Below are positions 6,617 to 14,229 of a stretch of 64,000 bases of DNA, in pieces. The stretch is from NCBI RefSeq assembly GCF_900107705.1, contig NZ_FNRE01000002.1:186001-250000 (forward strand), written 5' to 3'. The stretch comes from Prevotella sp. tc2-28. GTDB lineage: Bacteria > Bacteroidota > Bacteroidia > Bacteroidales > Bacteroidaceae. Both the position numbers and the translations under genes were made by a program. The number at the start of each line of letters is the position of its first letter. Within the stretch, counting starts at the first letter, position 1. The notes under the pieces were generated by a model that ran no database searches, was not told the DNA's origin, and saw only the letters and a list, made by a program, of their open reading frames with translations.

Positions 6617-6633
6617 GGTAACAAATAGTTACC
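6617..6633. promoter_or_regulatory. Palindromic operator 1 near hxlR
   Basis: A perfect inverted repeat, GGTAAC, 5 bases, GTTACC, lies 54 bases before the hxlR start. A further GTAAC follows at 6636-6640. This symmetry suits a dimeric winged-helix regulator. Confidence 0.6.
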
Positions 6634-6713
6634 AAGTAACAGCATTATACTTAGTTAATCTAAGTTAATGTCACTTTCGCAGAAGTCCGATAACATCACA
6701 ATTCCTACTTTTT

Positions 6714-6728
6714 GGTAACTATGTCACC
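6714..6728. promoter_or_regulatory. Palindromic operator 2 before the cupin promoter
   Basis: GGTAAC, 3 bases, GTCACC: the same half-site as operator 1 with one mismatch and a shorter spacer. It lies upstream of the cupin -7 element, suited to activation or partial repression. Confidence 0.5.
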
Positions 6729-6764
6729 TAAAAGTGCCTTCTTGTGGGATTGAGGAAAAGGTTG

Positions 6765-6772
6765 TAATTTTG
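6765..6772 (+). promoter_or_regulatory. -7 element of the cupin gene
   Basis: TAATTTTG, matching TAnnTTTG, with a weak TTG at 6742-6744 (20-base spacing). Confidence 0.5.
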
Positions 6773-6819
6773 CAGCGCAATTCGAGATAAACATGTATAA
6801 TCAATATAAGGAAAAAACA

Positions 6820-7275
6820 ATGAAACAGATTGAGACAATTAAGAGTGGTAAGAATTACAGCGCAGTAAGCGTAGGTAAGATGAGTGAGATTATCGAGCAT
6901 GTGCTTCCGATGGGCCCCAACGTAACCATTCAAGGTAAGGTATTCGCAGGTCAGGCCGTAGGTGCTACAGGTAGCGAACTGAGTTTCCAGACGCTCGCTC
7001 CTGGTCAGGACAGCGGTTTCCTGCACACTCACAAGACTCACGAGGAACTTTACATTATCCTGAAGGGTGAAGGTCTGTATCAGGTGGATGGTGAGATCTT
7101 CCCCGTCAGCGAAGGCACCATCATCCGCGTTGCTCCCAATGGCAAGCGTGCTCTGAAGAACACGGGCAGCGAGAACCTGACGATGCTCTGCATCCAGTAC
7201 AAGGCCAATGCCTTCACCGAGGCTGACAGCCCTATGACTGATGGCACAATCCTGCAGGAAGAACTGAAATGGTAA
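6820..7275 (+). CDS. Cupin-domain protein
   Basis: A 151-residue single-domain cupin. The two cupin motifs are visible: HTHKTHEELYIILKGEG with metal-ligand His/His/Glu, and FPVSEGTIIRVAPNGKRALKN. The second lacks the usual late His and has an Asn-rich end instead. ATG 6820 is preferred to ATG 6793 because AAGGA lies 8 bases before it. The gene overlaps the following flavin-protein gene and is divergent from hxlR, so all three probably respond to one signal such as reactive carbonyls or quinones (inference from similar loci). Enzymatic activity not assignable. Confidence 0.85.
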   Translation: MKQIETIKSGKNYSAVSVGKMSEIIEHVLPMGPNVTIQGKVFAGQAVGATGSELSFQTLAPGQDSGFLHTHKTHEELYIILKGEGLYQVDGEIFPVSEGTIIRVAPNGKRALKNTGSENLTMLCIQYKANAFTEADSPMTDGTILQEELKW

Positions 7276-7745
7276 GCGAGATGTTCGACAAAGCTTTTCA
7301 GTTTCTGAAAGACCATAAGGAAGTCGCCTTCGCCACAAGCGAGGGCGATTGTCCTAAGTTGCGCATCTTCCAGATTATGAAGCAGGAAGGGCATGTGCTC
7401 TACTTCGCCACTTCTGCTAAGAAGGCCGTCTATCGGGAGTTACGCCAGAATCCCAATGTTGAGATACTGGCCTACGCAGATAATATATCCGTTAGATGCT
7501 CTGGCATGGTAAACTTTAACGTCGAGGATGATGTGAAGCGATGGATATATGACAATAATCCCGTGCTGTCTCGTCTTTATACGAGCTATGACCAGATGGA
7601 ATATTTCTGTCTGCCAATAGCAGAAATGGACTATTACGATTTGTCACCTACTCCACCCATGTTCCAACATTTCGACCTAATTGCAGGCGAAGTTTGCGAT
7701 TCAGCGAGAGAATTGCCAAACATGTTTGAGCAATCCCGAGCGTAA
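7269..7745 (+). CDS. Pyridoxamine 5'-phosphate oxidase-like flavoprotein
   Basis: A 158-residue split-barrel protein. The N-terminal part (FLKDHKEVAFATSEGDCPKL), followed by FATSAKKAVYRELRQNPNVEI, is the FMN-binding pattern of small PNPOx-like proteins. They usually reduce quinones, nitro compounds or F420-like substrates rather than make PLP. Its ATG lies within the last codons of the cupin gene (7-base overlap), showing translational coupling. A second ATG at 7281 is possible. It shares the HxlR-controlled locus. Confidence 0.85.
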   Translation: MVSEMFDKAFQFLKDHKEVAFATSEGDCPKLRIFQIMKQEGHVLYFATSAKKAVYRELRQNPNVEILAYADNISVRCSGMVNFNVEDDVKRWIYDNNPVLSRLYTSYDQMEYFCLPIAEMDYYDLSPTPPMFQHFDLIAGEVCDSARELPNMFEQSRA

Positions 7746-7814
7746 GCAAACTCGACCGAAGGTCAAGTTGGACAAGGTTTTGTAGGTGAGAGATTCTCAA
7801 AATGAAAGCCTTAC

Positions 7815-8984
7815 TTATATGTAGTCTTTTGCCTTGCTATCAAGTTCTGAAAGACGGTCAAGGGCAGCTTGCAATGTCTCGTCACGCTTGGCAAAATGGA
7901 AACGGATGAGATGATGCACATCCTCTTTGAAGAAACAACTGCCCGGAACGGCTCCCACCCCGACATGCTCTGCAAGCCACTCACAGAAATGCAGGTCATC
8001 CTTCACACCATACTTTGAGACATCAAGCATCACATAATAGGCACCTTCAGGATCAGTAAACTCCAATCCAAATTGACTAAGTCCGTCGCAGAACAGATGC
8101 TTCATGTGAGTATAATGCGCCTGCAACCCTTCGTAATAGGAATCTGGGAAAGATAGGCCAACTGTGGCAGCCTCCATCAATGGAGCCGCTGCACCGACAG
8201 TCAGGAAGTCATGTACCTTTTTTACACGGTCGATGATGCGTTCTGGGGCAATGACATAGCCGAGTCGCCAGCCTGTGATGCTGTAGGTCTTAGAAAGCGA
8301 GCTACATGAGACCGTGCGCTCCCACATGCCTGGCAGCGTAGAGATATAGACATGCTTGTGAGGCGCATAGACAATGTGCTCATAGACCTCATCGGTAATC
8401 ACATAGCCGTCGTACCTTATGACGATATCTGCTATCGTCTGAAGTTCCTCACGTGTAAAGACCTTGCCACAGGGGTTTGACGGATTGCAGAGCACCAATG
8501 CCTTAGCACCCTGTCTGAATGCATCCTCTATCAGGTTGGCATCGAAAGAAAATTTAGGCGGCACGAGCGGGATGTATATCGGCTCAGCACCGCTCAGGAT
8601 AGTGTCTGCCGTATAGTTCTCATAGAACGGTGAGAAGATGGCTACTTTGTCGCCAGGATTCACAACAGTCATCATGGCAGCCATCATGGCCTCCGTAGAT
8701 CCGCATGTCACCACGATGTTCTTATCAGGGTCAATGTCCAAACCAGTGAAGTGACTCTGTTTCTTTGCCAATGCCTCACGGAAATTCTGCGCTCCCCAGG
8801 TAATGGCATACTGGTGAGGGCCATGGGGAGCAATCTCCGTCAGGCGGTCTGTGATCTCCTTTGGAGGATCGAAGTCCGGGAATCCCTGAGAGAGATTGAT
8901 GGCTCCGTACCTGTTTGATATCCTGGTCATTCTACGGATAACGGAATCCGTGAATCCTGCTGTTCTTGTTGATAATGGTCGCAT
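7815..8984 (-). CDS. PLP aminotransferase class I/II (YbdL/methionine aminotransferase-like)
   Basis: A 389-residue fold-type I PLP enzyme. Landmarks are LSQGFPDFDPP (residues 31-41), NPSNPCG (167-173, substrate carboxylate contact region), ITDEVY (Asp198 to the pyridine N, Tyr201) and SLSKTYSITGWRLGY with PLP lysine 232. The early QGFPDF motif and length match the methionine/kynurenine aminotransferase (YbdL, KAT) group. A longer reading to 9098 exists, but ATG 8984 fits the family start, and the extra part overlaps a foreign gene fragment. The -7 element at 9176-9183 would give a long leader of about 190 bases that contains that fragment. Confidence 0.9.
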   Translation of the reverse strand: MRPLSTRTAGFTDSVIRRMTRISNRYGAINLSQGFPDFDPPKEITDRLTEIAPHGPHQYAITWGAQNFREALAKKQSHFTGLDIDPDKNIVVTCGSTEAMMAAMMTVVNPGDKVAIFSPFYENYTADTILSGAEPIYIPLVPPKFSFDANLIEDAFRQGAKALVLCNPSNPCGKVFTREELQTIADIVIRYDGYVITDEVYEHIVYAPHKHVYISTLPGMWERTVSCSSLSKTYSITGWRLGYVIAPERIIDRVKKVHDFLTVGAAAPLMEAATVGLSFPDSYYEGLQAHYTHMKHLFCDGLSQFGLEFTDPEGAYYVMLDVSKYGVKDDLHFCEWLAEHVGVGAVPGSCFFKEDVHHLIRFHFAKRDETLQAALDRLSELDSKAKDYI

Positions 8985-9031
8985 ATCTATGTATCTAATA
9001 ATCCTAAATCGTTTATATAGGGCGGGCAGAT

Positions 9032-9151
9032 TTATCGGGCTTCTGGAAGAGGTACATTTTTGCGGTATCCTATGCCGGTGACTTCTGTTATCTGGCATCC
9101 TGCAGCCGCTGCAAAGCGGTCTGTCATATTCAATATTTCCTTGATATCCAT
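9032..9151 (-). pseudogene. 5' fragment of a PaaI-like thioesterase
   Basis: A 39-residue ORF reads MDIKEILNMTDRFAAAAGCQ, then ITEVTG, and then diverges to an unrelated tail before TAA. The first 25 residues are the characteristic N-terminal helix and first strand of PaaI-like hotdog thioesterases (DRFAxxxGxxITEV). The remaining 100 or so residues are gone. It lies in the leader of the aminotransferase transcript and keeps its own start, so it may act as an upstream ORF. It is a different family branch from the thioesterase 3' half at 4330. Confidence 0.65.
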
Positions 9152-9175
9152 ATCTGTCTTTGTTATATCTGCCTG

Positions 9176-9183
9176 CAAAGGTA
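9176..9183 (-). promoter_or_regulatory. -7 element upstream of the aminotransferase
   Basis: TACCTTTG on the minus strand, probably once the promoter of the truncated PaaI-like gene and now inherited by the aminotransferase. Another TACCTTTG on the same strand lies at 9262-9269 inside the 57-bp repeat. Confidence 0.5.
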
Positions 9184-9230
9184 TAAAAAAATATTGAGCA
9201 TTCCTTACGGGCTGCCCAATAAAAATTTAA

Positions 9231-9287
9231 AGTGAATAAAGCGAAGAATTAATTTCTGAGACAAAGGTATATGATTACTTTCTATCT
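9231..9287 (+). repeat. 57-bp dispersed repeat, copy 2
   Basis: 54 of 57 positions are identical to 5166-5222. It lies in the divergent gap between the aminotransferase and the metallo-hydrolase and carries a minus-strand TACCTTTG at 9262-9269. Confidence 0.9.
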
Positions 9288-9328
9288 TAAAAAGACATGA
9301 AAAGATTGGGTTTTTCCATCTGTTTTCG

Positions 9329-9356
9329 TACCTTTGCAATCAATATGTAACATAAC
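9329..9356 (+). promoter_or_regulatory. Promoter and 24-bp repeat before the metallo-hydrolase
   Basis: TACCTTTG at 9329-9336, with ATTG at 9305-9308 exactly 20 bases before it, makes a good promoter. Bases 9333-9356 are the second copy of the 24-bp segment found at 3914-3937. Confidence 0.6.
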
Positions 9357-9360
9357 GAAC

Positions 9361-10119
9361 ATGTGCTCGCACCTGCTGACCTACATCTTTCATAGCGGCT
9401 TTGTGCTCGAAATGGAGCGTTCTATCCTGGTCTTCGATTACTGGTTGGATCCCAGTGGTGTAATGGATGGCGTGCTTCGGAGCGGAAAGCCCATGTATGT
9501 CTTTTCCAGCCACTTCCATGAAGACCATTTTACGAAGGAGATTTTTGAGTGGAAGAAGCTGCGAAAGGATGTCACCTACATTCTCTCCAAGGACATCTAC
9601 AAACACCGGAGAGCCAGCAAGGAGGATGCAGATGTATGGTTGGCAAAAGGCGGCACATGGTCTGATGATACCATATCCGTATGGGCATTAGGCAGTACGG
9701 ACAGCGGCGTATCGTGGATAGTTGAGTCAGAGGGCAAGCGTATCTTTCATGCGGGCGACTTGAACAACTGGTATGCTAAGTTCTTGTCAGACGATAATCC
9801 TGATCAGGAGCGATATAGTTTTGAGATGGAGGAGACGTTCAATCCGATAGCTCACGAAAAGCAATTCCTGGGCGAGCTGAAGGACATCCGCAAGGTTACC
9901 GATAGTTTCGATGTGGTGATGTTTCCCGTAGATGGACGTGTCGGTAATGGCTATACCCTTGGTGCCCGTCAGTTCATCGAACGGTTCAAAGTCGGGTTAT
10001 TCGTTCCAATGCACTTCACTACAGGATTTCAATCCTCCTGGCGCATGAAGGAATTTACGGATGAAAAGAACATTTCCTTCTGGGAAATCAACAGGGAAGG
10101 AGAAACAATCGAAATCTGA
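9361..10119 (+). CDS. Metallo-beta-lactamase-fold hydrolase
   Basis: A 252-residue protein of the metallo-beta-lactamase superfamily. The metal motif is SHFHEDHF (residues 50-57, HxHxDH type), further ligands are likely in FHAGDLNNWY and the final histidine is in FVPMHFTTG. It has no signal peptide, so it is cytoplasmic. ATG 9361 was chosen over the upstream in-frame start because the promoter -7 element overlaps the longer version. Substrate cannot be read; the pattern recalls UlaG-like hydrolases. Its first bases are duplicated at 4241-4254. Confidence 0.85.
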   Translation: MCSHLLTYIFHSGFVLEMERSILVFDYWLDPSGVMDGVLRSGKPMYVFSSHFHEDHFTKEIFEWKKLRKDVTYILSKDIYKHRRASKEDADVWLAKGGTWSDDTISVWALGSTDSGVSWIVESEGKRIFHAGDLNNWYAKFLSDDNPDQERYSFEMEETFNPIAHEKQFLGELKDIRKVTDSFDVVMFPVDGRVGNGYTLGARQFIERFKVGLFVPMHFTTGFQSSWRMKEFTDEKNISFWEINREGETIEI

Positions 10120-10232
10120 GTGCAACTCAGGAGTATGCGAAAGGTTTCTATGAGAGCGTTGGTTTCCGTCAGTCCTCTTCCATCTTTATCCTTGACGGCA
10201 TCCCACATATCCAGATGACGTACAAGTTTTAG
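10116..10232 (+). pseudogene. 3' fragment of a GNAT acetyltransferase
   Basis: Immediately after the metallo-hydrolase stop, another frame reads LSATQEYAKGFYESVGF, then FILDGIPHIQMTYKF and a stop. This is the last 38 residues of a GNAT N-acetyltransferase: the AxxFYExxGF motif lies in the final helix and beta-bulge, and the DGIPHIxM tail is typical. The rest of the gene is missing. The metallo-hydrolase ends right at the junction. The following bases to 10364 show no further gene. Confidence 0.7.
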
Positions 10233-10364
10233 TCTTTATTCATCTTCGCAGGAAGGCTGCAATCAACAATAACAAATCTTAGACCTTTGGCTTATACAGC
10301 ATAGCGACAGTTAAAGTATGATAGATTAATCTGGAATCTTCAGGGATGGCAAGAAGGTAGGCGG

Positions 10365-11297
10365 TTATAGTTCCACAGCGGGCCAGCCATTATCCTGATA
10401 GAAGCGGATGTTGAGGCCATGCTGTTTGATATACCATTGCAGTTGTTCCTTGCGGGCTGCCTCACGAACGTCTTGGTTGCTATTCATGTTTTGGAAAACA
10501 TCATAATGCTTGCCGAAGATACGCTTACCACTGGCCTCATTCCCTGAACCATCGACAGTTTGTTCGAAAGCAGTCACTACGGAGTTCCCGTCTTTCTGTA
10601 GAACAGTCATACAGCCGGCATGATTGCCACCTGACACCGTCTTCAGCGTATCGCCTTCGATGTTGTACCAATATACCCAGGAGTCACACCATACTCGGGT
10701 TTCATTACCCTGTTCCTCTTCAGCTACAATCAGCAGCGTAGGAATGCATAGCTGTCCCTGCAGATAGTGAGCGCCAATCTCCTTCACCAGATAGCCGCTC
10801 ATGGCATCACGCAAGGTCTGCTCCTTGCGATTGATGGCAATATGGCGGATGCAATCTTTCTTATGGTCGTCAAAATCTGATATCAGCCACTCGCCGTCCA
10901 CCTTTTCCATGTACAGCTTGTGTTCCTCAACATCGCTGTTCTCGTCGAACGAGCCATCCTCCCATTTCTGGCGAACCTTAATCGTCGCTACGGCATGAGT
11001 ATCATCAGTCTGTTCAACACCAGCCACCTCAAAGTCGGCTATTGTGCCGCCATTGCCTGTCACGAAGTAATACAACCACTCATGATCCATGGCCTCCTGT
11101 TCGGGCAGGTGGTTGAACATGGTGTCCAACACCGCATAGAAGTCGGTAGTCATAAACGGCTTCGACTCAGCTTTTAACTCATGGTCGGGAATATACTTAC
11201 ACAACTCTGCAGCGCGTTCTTTCAGCTGCTGTTCCTTATTTCCACAGGCGGCCAATAATAAAGCTGCCAGAATGATTGTAACTATTTGCTTTATCAT
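10365..11297 (-). CDS. Uncharacterised lipoprotein
   Basis: A 310-residue protein with a lipoprotein signal (LAAC, Cys18). Next come a helical part (KERAAELCKYIPDHEL), a mixed alpha/beta domain around residues 60-150 with Trp and Asp/Glu clusters (NTF2-like shape possible) and a C-terminal beta-rich domain ending in FYQDNGWPAVEL. It is anchored in the envelope. It lies 14 bases downstream of the sigma-macrodomain gene and is probably co-transcribed with it. No named family was recognised. Confidence 0.7.
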   Translation of the reverse strand: MIKQIVTIILAALLLAACGNKEQQLKERAAELCKYIPDHELKAESKPFMTTDFYAVLDTMFNHLPEQEAMDHEWLYYFVTGNGGTIADFEVAGVEQTDDTHAVATIKVRQKWEDGSFDENSDVEEHKLYMEKVDGEWLISDFDDHKKDCIRHIAINRKEQTLRDAMSGYLVKEIGAHYLQGQLCIPTLLIVAEEEQGNETRVWCDSWVYWYNIEGDTLKTVSGGNHAGCMTVLQKDGNSVVTAFEQTVDGSGNEASGKRIFGKHYDVFQNMNSNQDVREAARKEQLQWYIKQHGLNIRFYQDNGWPAVEL

Positions 11298-11311
11298 ATA
11301 TCAACTTTATA

Positions 11312-12385
11312 TTACCATCCCTCCGGCAACACGATATTCTCTACCTCGTGTGCACCTTCGAACAACGGAGCAATCTCTTCGTCGGTAAAGCCTGCGATGC
11401 CACAACCGATGCGGGTCACGAGGAAAGTCAGTTCCGGATGCTCCTTGGCGAACTGGATAAACTCATCCACATACGGACGGATGGTTTCTACCCCACCCTG
11501 CATCGTCGGGATGCCGTAGCTCTGCCCCTGCAGTCCTACGCCCTGCCCCATGATAGCTCCAAACTTGCGGTAGGCGATATAAGCCGCTCCGCCGCCATGC
11601 ATTCCCTTCAGGTTGCTGCCGAATACGAAAATCTCGTTAGGCTGCAGTTCTGTAATAAATTCTGGTGTTGTACGTTTCTGTTCCATAACCGATTCTTTGA
11701 ATAGGTTTATCATCGACTTTGTCATGCTGCCCGTTCCGAGAGAAGGAGCCTCCATAACCTCTGCAAAAACCATTCCACGCTCGTCCATGACCTCTGGCAT
11801 ATCCAAGTCCATATCGAAGTTCTTCTTGAAATAAGGAATGATGATTCGTTCCTTCAACTTATTATATTTCTGCGATACAGCTGATGGTGTCATACCCAGT
11901 TCTGCAGCAATCTCCTTACCTTTGAAGCCCTTCAACAGCATCATGGTAATAAGCCATCTCTCCTCCCTGTCCAATGATGCATGGTCGCAGATATCCTCCA
12001 CCATCCGGTTGAACTGCAGCCGCAGGTCACTCGTTACGTCGAACGAGCGCAGATAGTCTTCAAAGGTAATGCTGCCATACTCCTTCTTGTACCATTTCAG
12101 CGCGTCGAGCACCACATATCTGAAACCATTGATAAGCCAAGTGCGTAGACTCAAGTTGGGCGAGTGATCCTCCAATGGTTTCCAGTCGTGCTCCATCAGA
12201 TAAAGCGCATACTGGTGAGCCAGTGACATAAAGTCCAGGTTCTCCTTCTCGCGCAATTGGTACCGTTGGTCAAAGATGTTATACCCCACTCGACAGTACC
12301 CGTAGAAATATTCGCGGATAATGTCTGCGTCGCCCTCACGGAACCCGTCTAGAATCTCTTTGTCTGACAGTTGCTGATAGTACAT
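11312..12385 (-). CDS. Sigma-70-like factor fused to a macrodomain-like module
   Basis: A 357-residue two-part protein. Residues 1-185 resemble an ECF/sigma-70 factor: an N-terminal SDKEILDGFREGDADIIREY helix pair like region 2, and a region-4 helix-turn-helix at about 155-180 (KGKEIAAELGMTPSAVSQKY). Residues 240-357 match the phage A1S_2505/macrodomain-like family, with FGSNLKGMHGGGAA (255-268) as the nucleotide-binding loop and TRIGCGIAGF (324-333). The linker (190-240) is acidic. The fusion suggests transcription tied to ADP-ribose or a related nucleotide (inference). It is divergent from a vWA protein across 84 bases. A truncated copy of its 3' end lies at 14706. Confidence 0.8.
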   Translation of the reverse strand: MYYQQLSDKEILDGFREGDADIIREYFYGYCRVGYNIFDQRYQLREKENLDFMSLAHQYALYLMEHDWKPLEDHSPNLSLRTWLINGFRYVVLDALKWYKKEYGSITFEDYLRSFDVTSDLRLQFNRMVEDICDHASLDREERWLITMMLLKGFKGKEIAAELGMTPSAVSQKYNKLKERIIIPYFKKNFDMDLDMPEVMDERGMVFAEVMEAPSLGTGSMTKSMINLFKESVMEQKRTTPEFITELQPNEIFVFGSNLKGMHGGGAAYIAYRKFGAIMGQGVGLQGQSYGIPTMQGGVETIRPYVDEFIQFAKEHPELTFLVTRIGCGIAGFTDEEIAPLFEGAHEVENIVLPEGW

Positions 12386-12401
12386 ATACGATTATTTTCT
12401 G

Positions 12402-12409
12402 CAAAAATA
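12402..12409 (-). promoter_or_regulatory. -7 element of the sigma-macrodomain gene
   Basis: TATTTTTG on the minus strand, 16 bases before the ATG at 12385, so the leader would be very short. The 12386-12469 gap between the divergent genes is very A+T-rich. Confidence 0.4.
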
Positions 12410-12469
12410 CAAAATATTTTTTCTACTTGCTTAATTTTTCTGCAAATTCTTCTTTAAAGAGATAAAGAC

Positions 12470-13165
12470 ATGTCTAAAAAGAAGTTTCAAACAATTAAAA
12501 ACATGACCATTATGAAAACAATGATGCAAGACCCACTGCCCACCAAGCGTGTTCACAACCTGATTATCGTCGATGAAAGCGGTTCCATGGAAGTTATCCA
12601 TAAACAAGCCTTCACCGGTATGAACGAAACCCTGCAAACCGTTCGACAGCTGCAGAAGAAATACCCTGATCATACACAACTCGTCACCCTCCTCACCTTT
12701 GACAGCGGTCACACCACCTGGCACTACGATAATGCTTCGGCTCTGAAGACCAGAGGCCTCAGTTGGAGAGCCTATAACCCCTGTGGCGGAACCCCTCTCT
12801 ATGATTCCATCGGTAAAGGTATCTCCAAAGTCAATGCCCAGATAGAAGAAGACGACCATGTACTTGTTACCATCATCACTGACGGCGAGGAGAACAGCAG
12901 CGAAGAATGGACGCTGAAGATGGTTCGCACGATGATTGAGAAGCTGAAGAAACAAGGTTGGACCTTTACCCTCATCGGTACCGACAACCTCGATGTAGAA
13001 TCTATGGCTCATTCCTTTGCCATTGATGAGCACCTGGAGTTCCAACAGGACGAGGAAGGCACTAAGGCTATGTTTGCCCGTGAGCGCCACAGTCGTGTAC
13101 GCTTTAACTGCTGTTTGGCTGAGGGAGCTCCGATGGATAAAGGCTCATTCTTTAAAGAAGACTAA
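12470..13165 (+). CDS. von Willebrand factor A-domain protein (TerY-like)
   Basis: A 231-residue cytoplasmic vWA protein. A complete MIDAS metal site is visible: DESGS (Asp35, Ser37, Ser39), Thr108 in CGGTPLYD and Asp138 in ITDGEE. The whole chain is one vWA fold plus a short tail ending GSFFKED. Such stand-alone vWA proteins (TerY, YegL) act as Mg-dependent scaffolds in stress and nucleotide-linked signalling systems. It is transcribed away from the sigma-macrodomain gene, implying common control. A 13-bp hairpin terminator follows. The first ATG was used; internal ATGs at codons 12 and 15 are alternatives. Confidence 0.85.
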   Translation: MSKKKFQTIKNMTIMKTMMQDPLPTKRVHNLIIVDESGSMEVIHKQAFTGMNETLQTVRQLQKKYPDHTQLVTLLTFDSGHTTWHYDNASALKTRGLSWRAYNPCGGTPLYDSIGKGISKVNAQIEEDDHVLVTIITDGEENSSEEWTLKMVRTMIEKLKKQGWTFTLIGTDNLDVESMAHSFAIDEHLEFQQDEEGTKAMFARERHSRVRFNCCLAEGAPMDKGSFFKED

Positions 13166-13170
13166 GAAAG

Positions 13171-13206
13171 AAGAAGCGGCTACTTATTAAATGGTAGCCG
13201 CTTCTT
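13171..13206 (+). terminator. Terminator of the vWA gene
   Basis: A perfect 13-bp stem: AAGAAGCGGCTAC (13171-13183) with GTAGCCGCTTCTT (13194-13206). The T-tract is weak. Confidence 0.8.
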
Positions 13207-13253
13207 GTCAATTTATTAGTTCAATTATCTTTCTTCTGAATCTGCTACAAAAA

Positions 13254-13285
13254 TTTGGAACTTTCAGTTTTATTTACTATATTTG
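13254..13285 (+). promoter_or_regulatory. Promoter of the lipoprotein gene
   Basis: TTTG (13254-13257), 20 bases, TATATTTG (13278-13285): an exact match to the Bacteroidetes consensus. Confidence 0.8.
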
Positions 13286-13327
13286 CCCCCATATAACTGA
13301 TAAAAGAAGCTAAACGAGAAAATAATT

Positions 13328-14191
13328 ATGAGAGCCAAACGATTTTTCAACTATTTGTTAGCAGCCCTGTTATCTTACAACGCTGCAGTCATGCTCACCG
13401 CATGTAGCAAGGATGACAATCCCGTTAATTACGAAATTACGCTTGAGAATGCTCTGGACGATGGGACCATAGTAGCTTTTACTTTCAACGTGAACGGCGA
13501 GGACTTCTACATTGCCTTCATGAGAGTGGGCGACACCTACGAACTGCTGGACTATGGCCCGATGGGTGCTGTCGCCAATTCCTTGAGGCGTGCCGATGAA
13601 CCGACCATCACCGAGCAAGATTGCGAATTTACGATGGAGCACGACAAAGCTAACAACGTGCTTAAATTGACCGTCAAGGAGAAGAAGACTTCCAACCTGG
13701 TGCTGATTGCTATCTTCGACGTCAAGGAGAGTACTATGGAGGTGATACCTGGAGACCCGAAGTACAAGGTGACAGGTGTTAAGATGAAGGTTTCAGACGT
13801 TGAGATTACTAAACTGCTGAAGGAGAAAGGCAAAGGCATCACACTGACTGACGCACTTGTGAAAGGAGCTAAGGTGCAGATTGTATACAAGTGGAACAAC
13901 AGTTACACAACCACCTTTACTTTCACCAATGAGGGTGGGACGTTCTCCTGCGCCACTACAGGCGACAATGCTGATATGTTCAACAGTTTCCTGAAGCAGG
14001 AGGGCAACGAACTCTTTTTCTCTGCTAAAGATAAAGACTGGTTTTCCAGTGGTGAATGTAATCTCGAGATTAAATTCAACTACGTGAAGAACACCTATAA
14101 GTTCTGGACGGTCACACATGACGTTTACGACTCCTTCACTATCAGTGTGAACGGCACCAATATCACATCGTCGCTGACCAAGGAGAATTAA
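13328..14191 (+). CDS. Uncharacterised lipoprotein
   Basis: A 287-residue protein with a lipoprotein signal peptide ending in LTAC (Cys26), followed by SKDDNP, a typical acidic surface-export-like start. The rest is beta-rich with repeated strand pairs (TLENALDDGTIVAFTFNVN; VYKWNNSYTTTFTFTNEGG), suggesting two beta-sandwich domains. It is probably exposed at the outer membrane. It has its own promoter and no partner gene. Function unknown. Confidence 0.75.
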   Translation: MRAKRFFNYLLAALLSYNAAVMLTACSKDDNPVNYEITLENALDDGTIVAFTFNVNGEDFYIAFMRVGDTYELLDYGPMGAVANSLRRADEPTITEQDCEFTMEHDKANNVLKLTVKEKKTSNLVLIAIFDVKESTMEVIPGDPKYKVTGVKMKVSDVEITKLLKEKGKGITLTDALVKGAKVQIVYKWNNSYTTTFTFTNEGGTFSCATTGDNADMFNSFLKQEGNELFFSAKDKDWFSSGECNLEIKFNYVKNTYKFWTVTHDVYDSFTISVNGTNITSSLTKEN

Positions 14192-14229
14192 TAAGAGAAC
14201 GGGAGAGCGACGACAGATGACGTACAAGC

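Noticed and set aside
6069-6668. 199-codon + strand ORF opposite hxlR
   Set aside because: It starts inside the terminator of the previous gene and is antisense to the clearly homologous HxlR gene.
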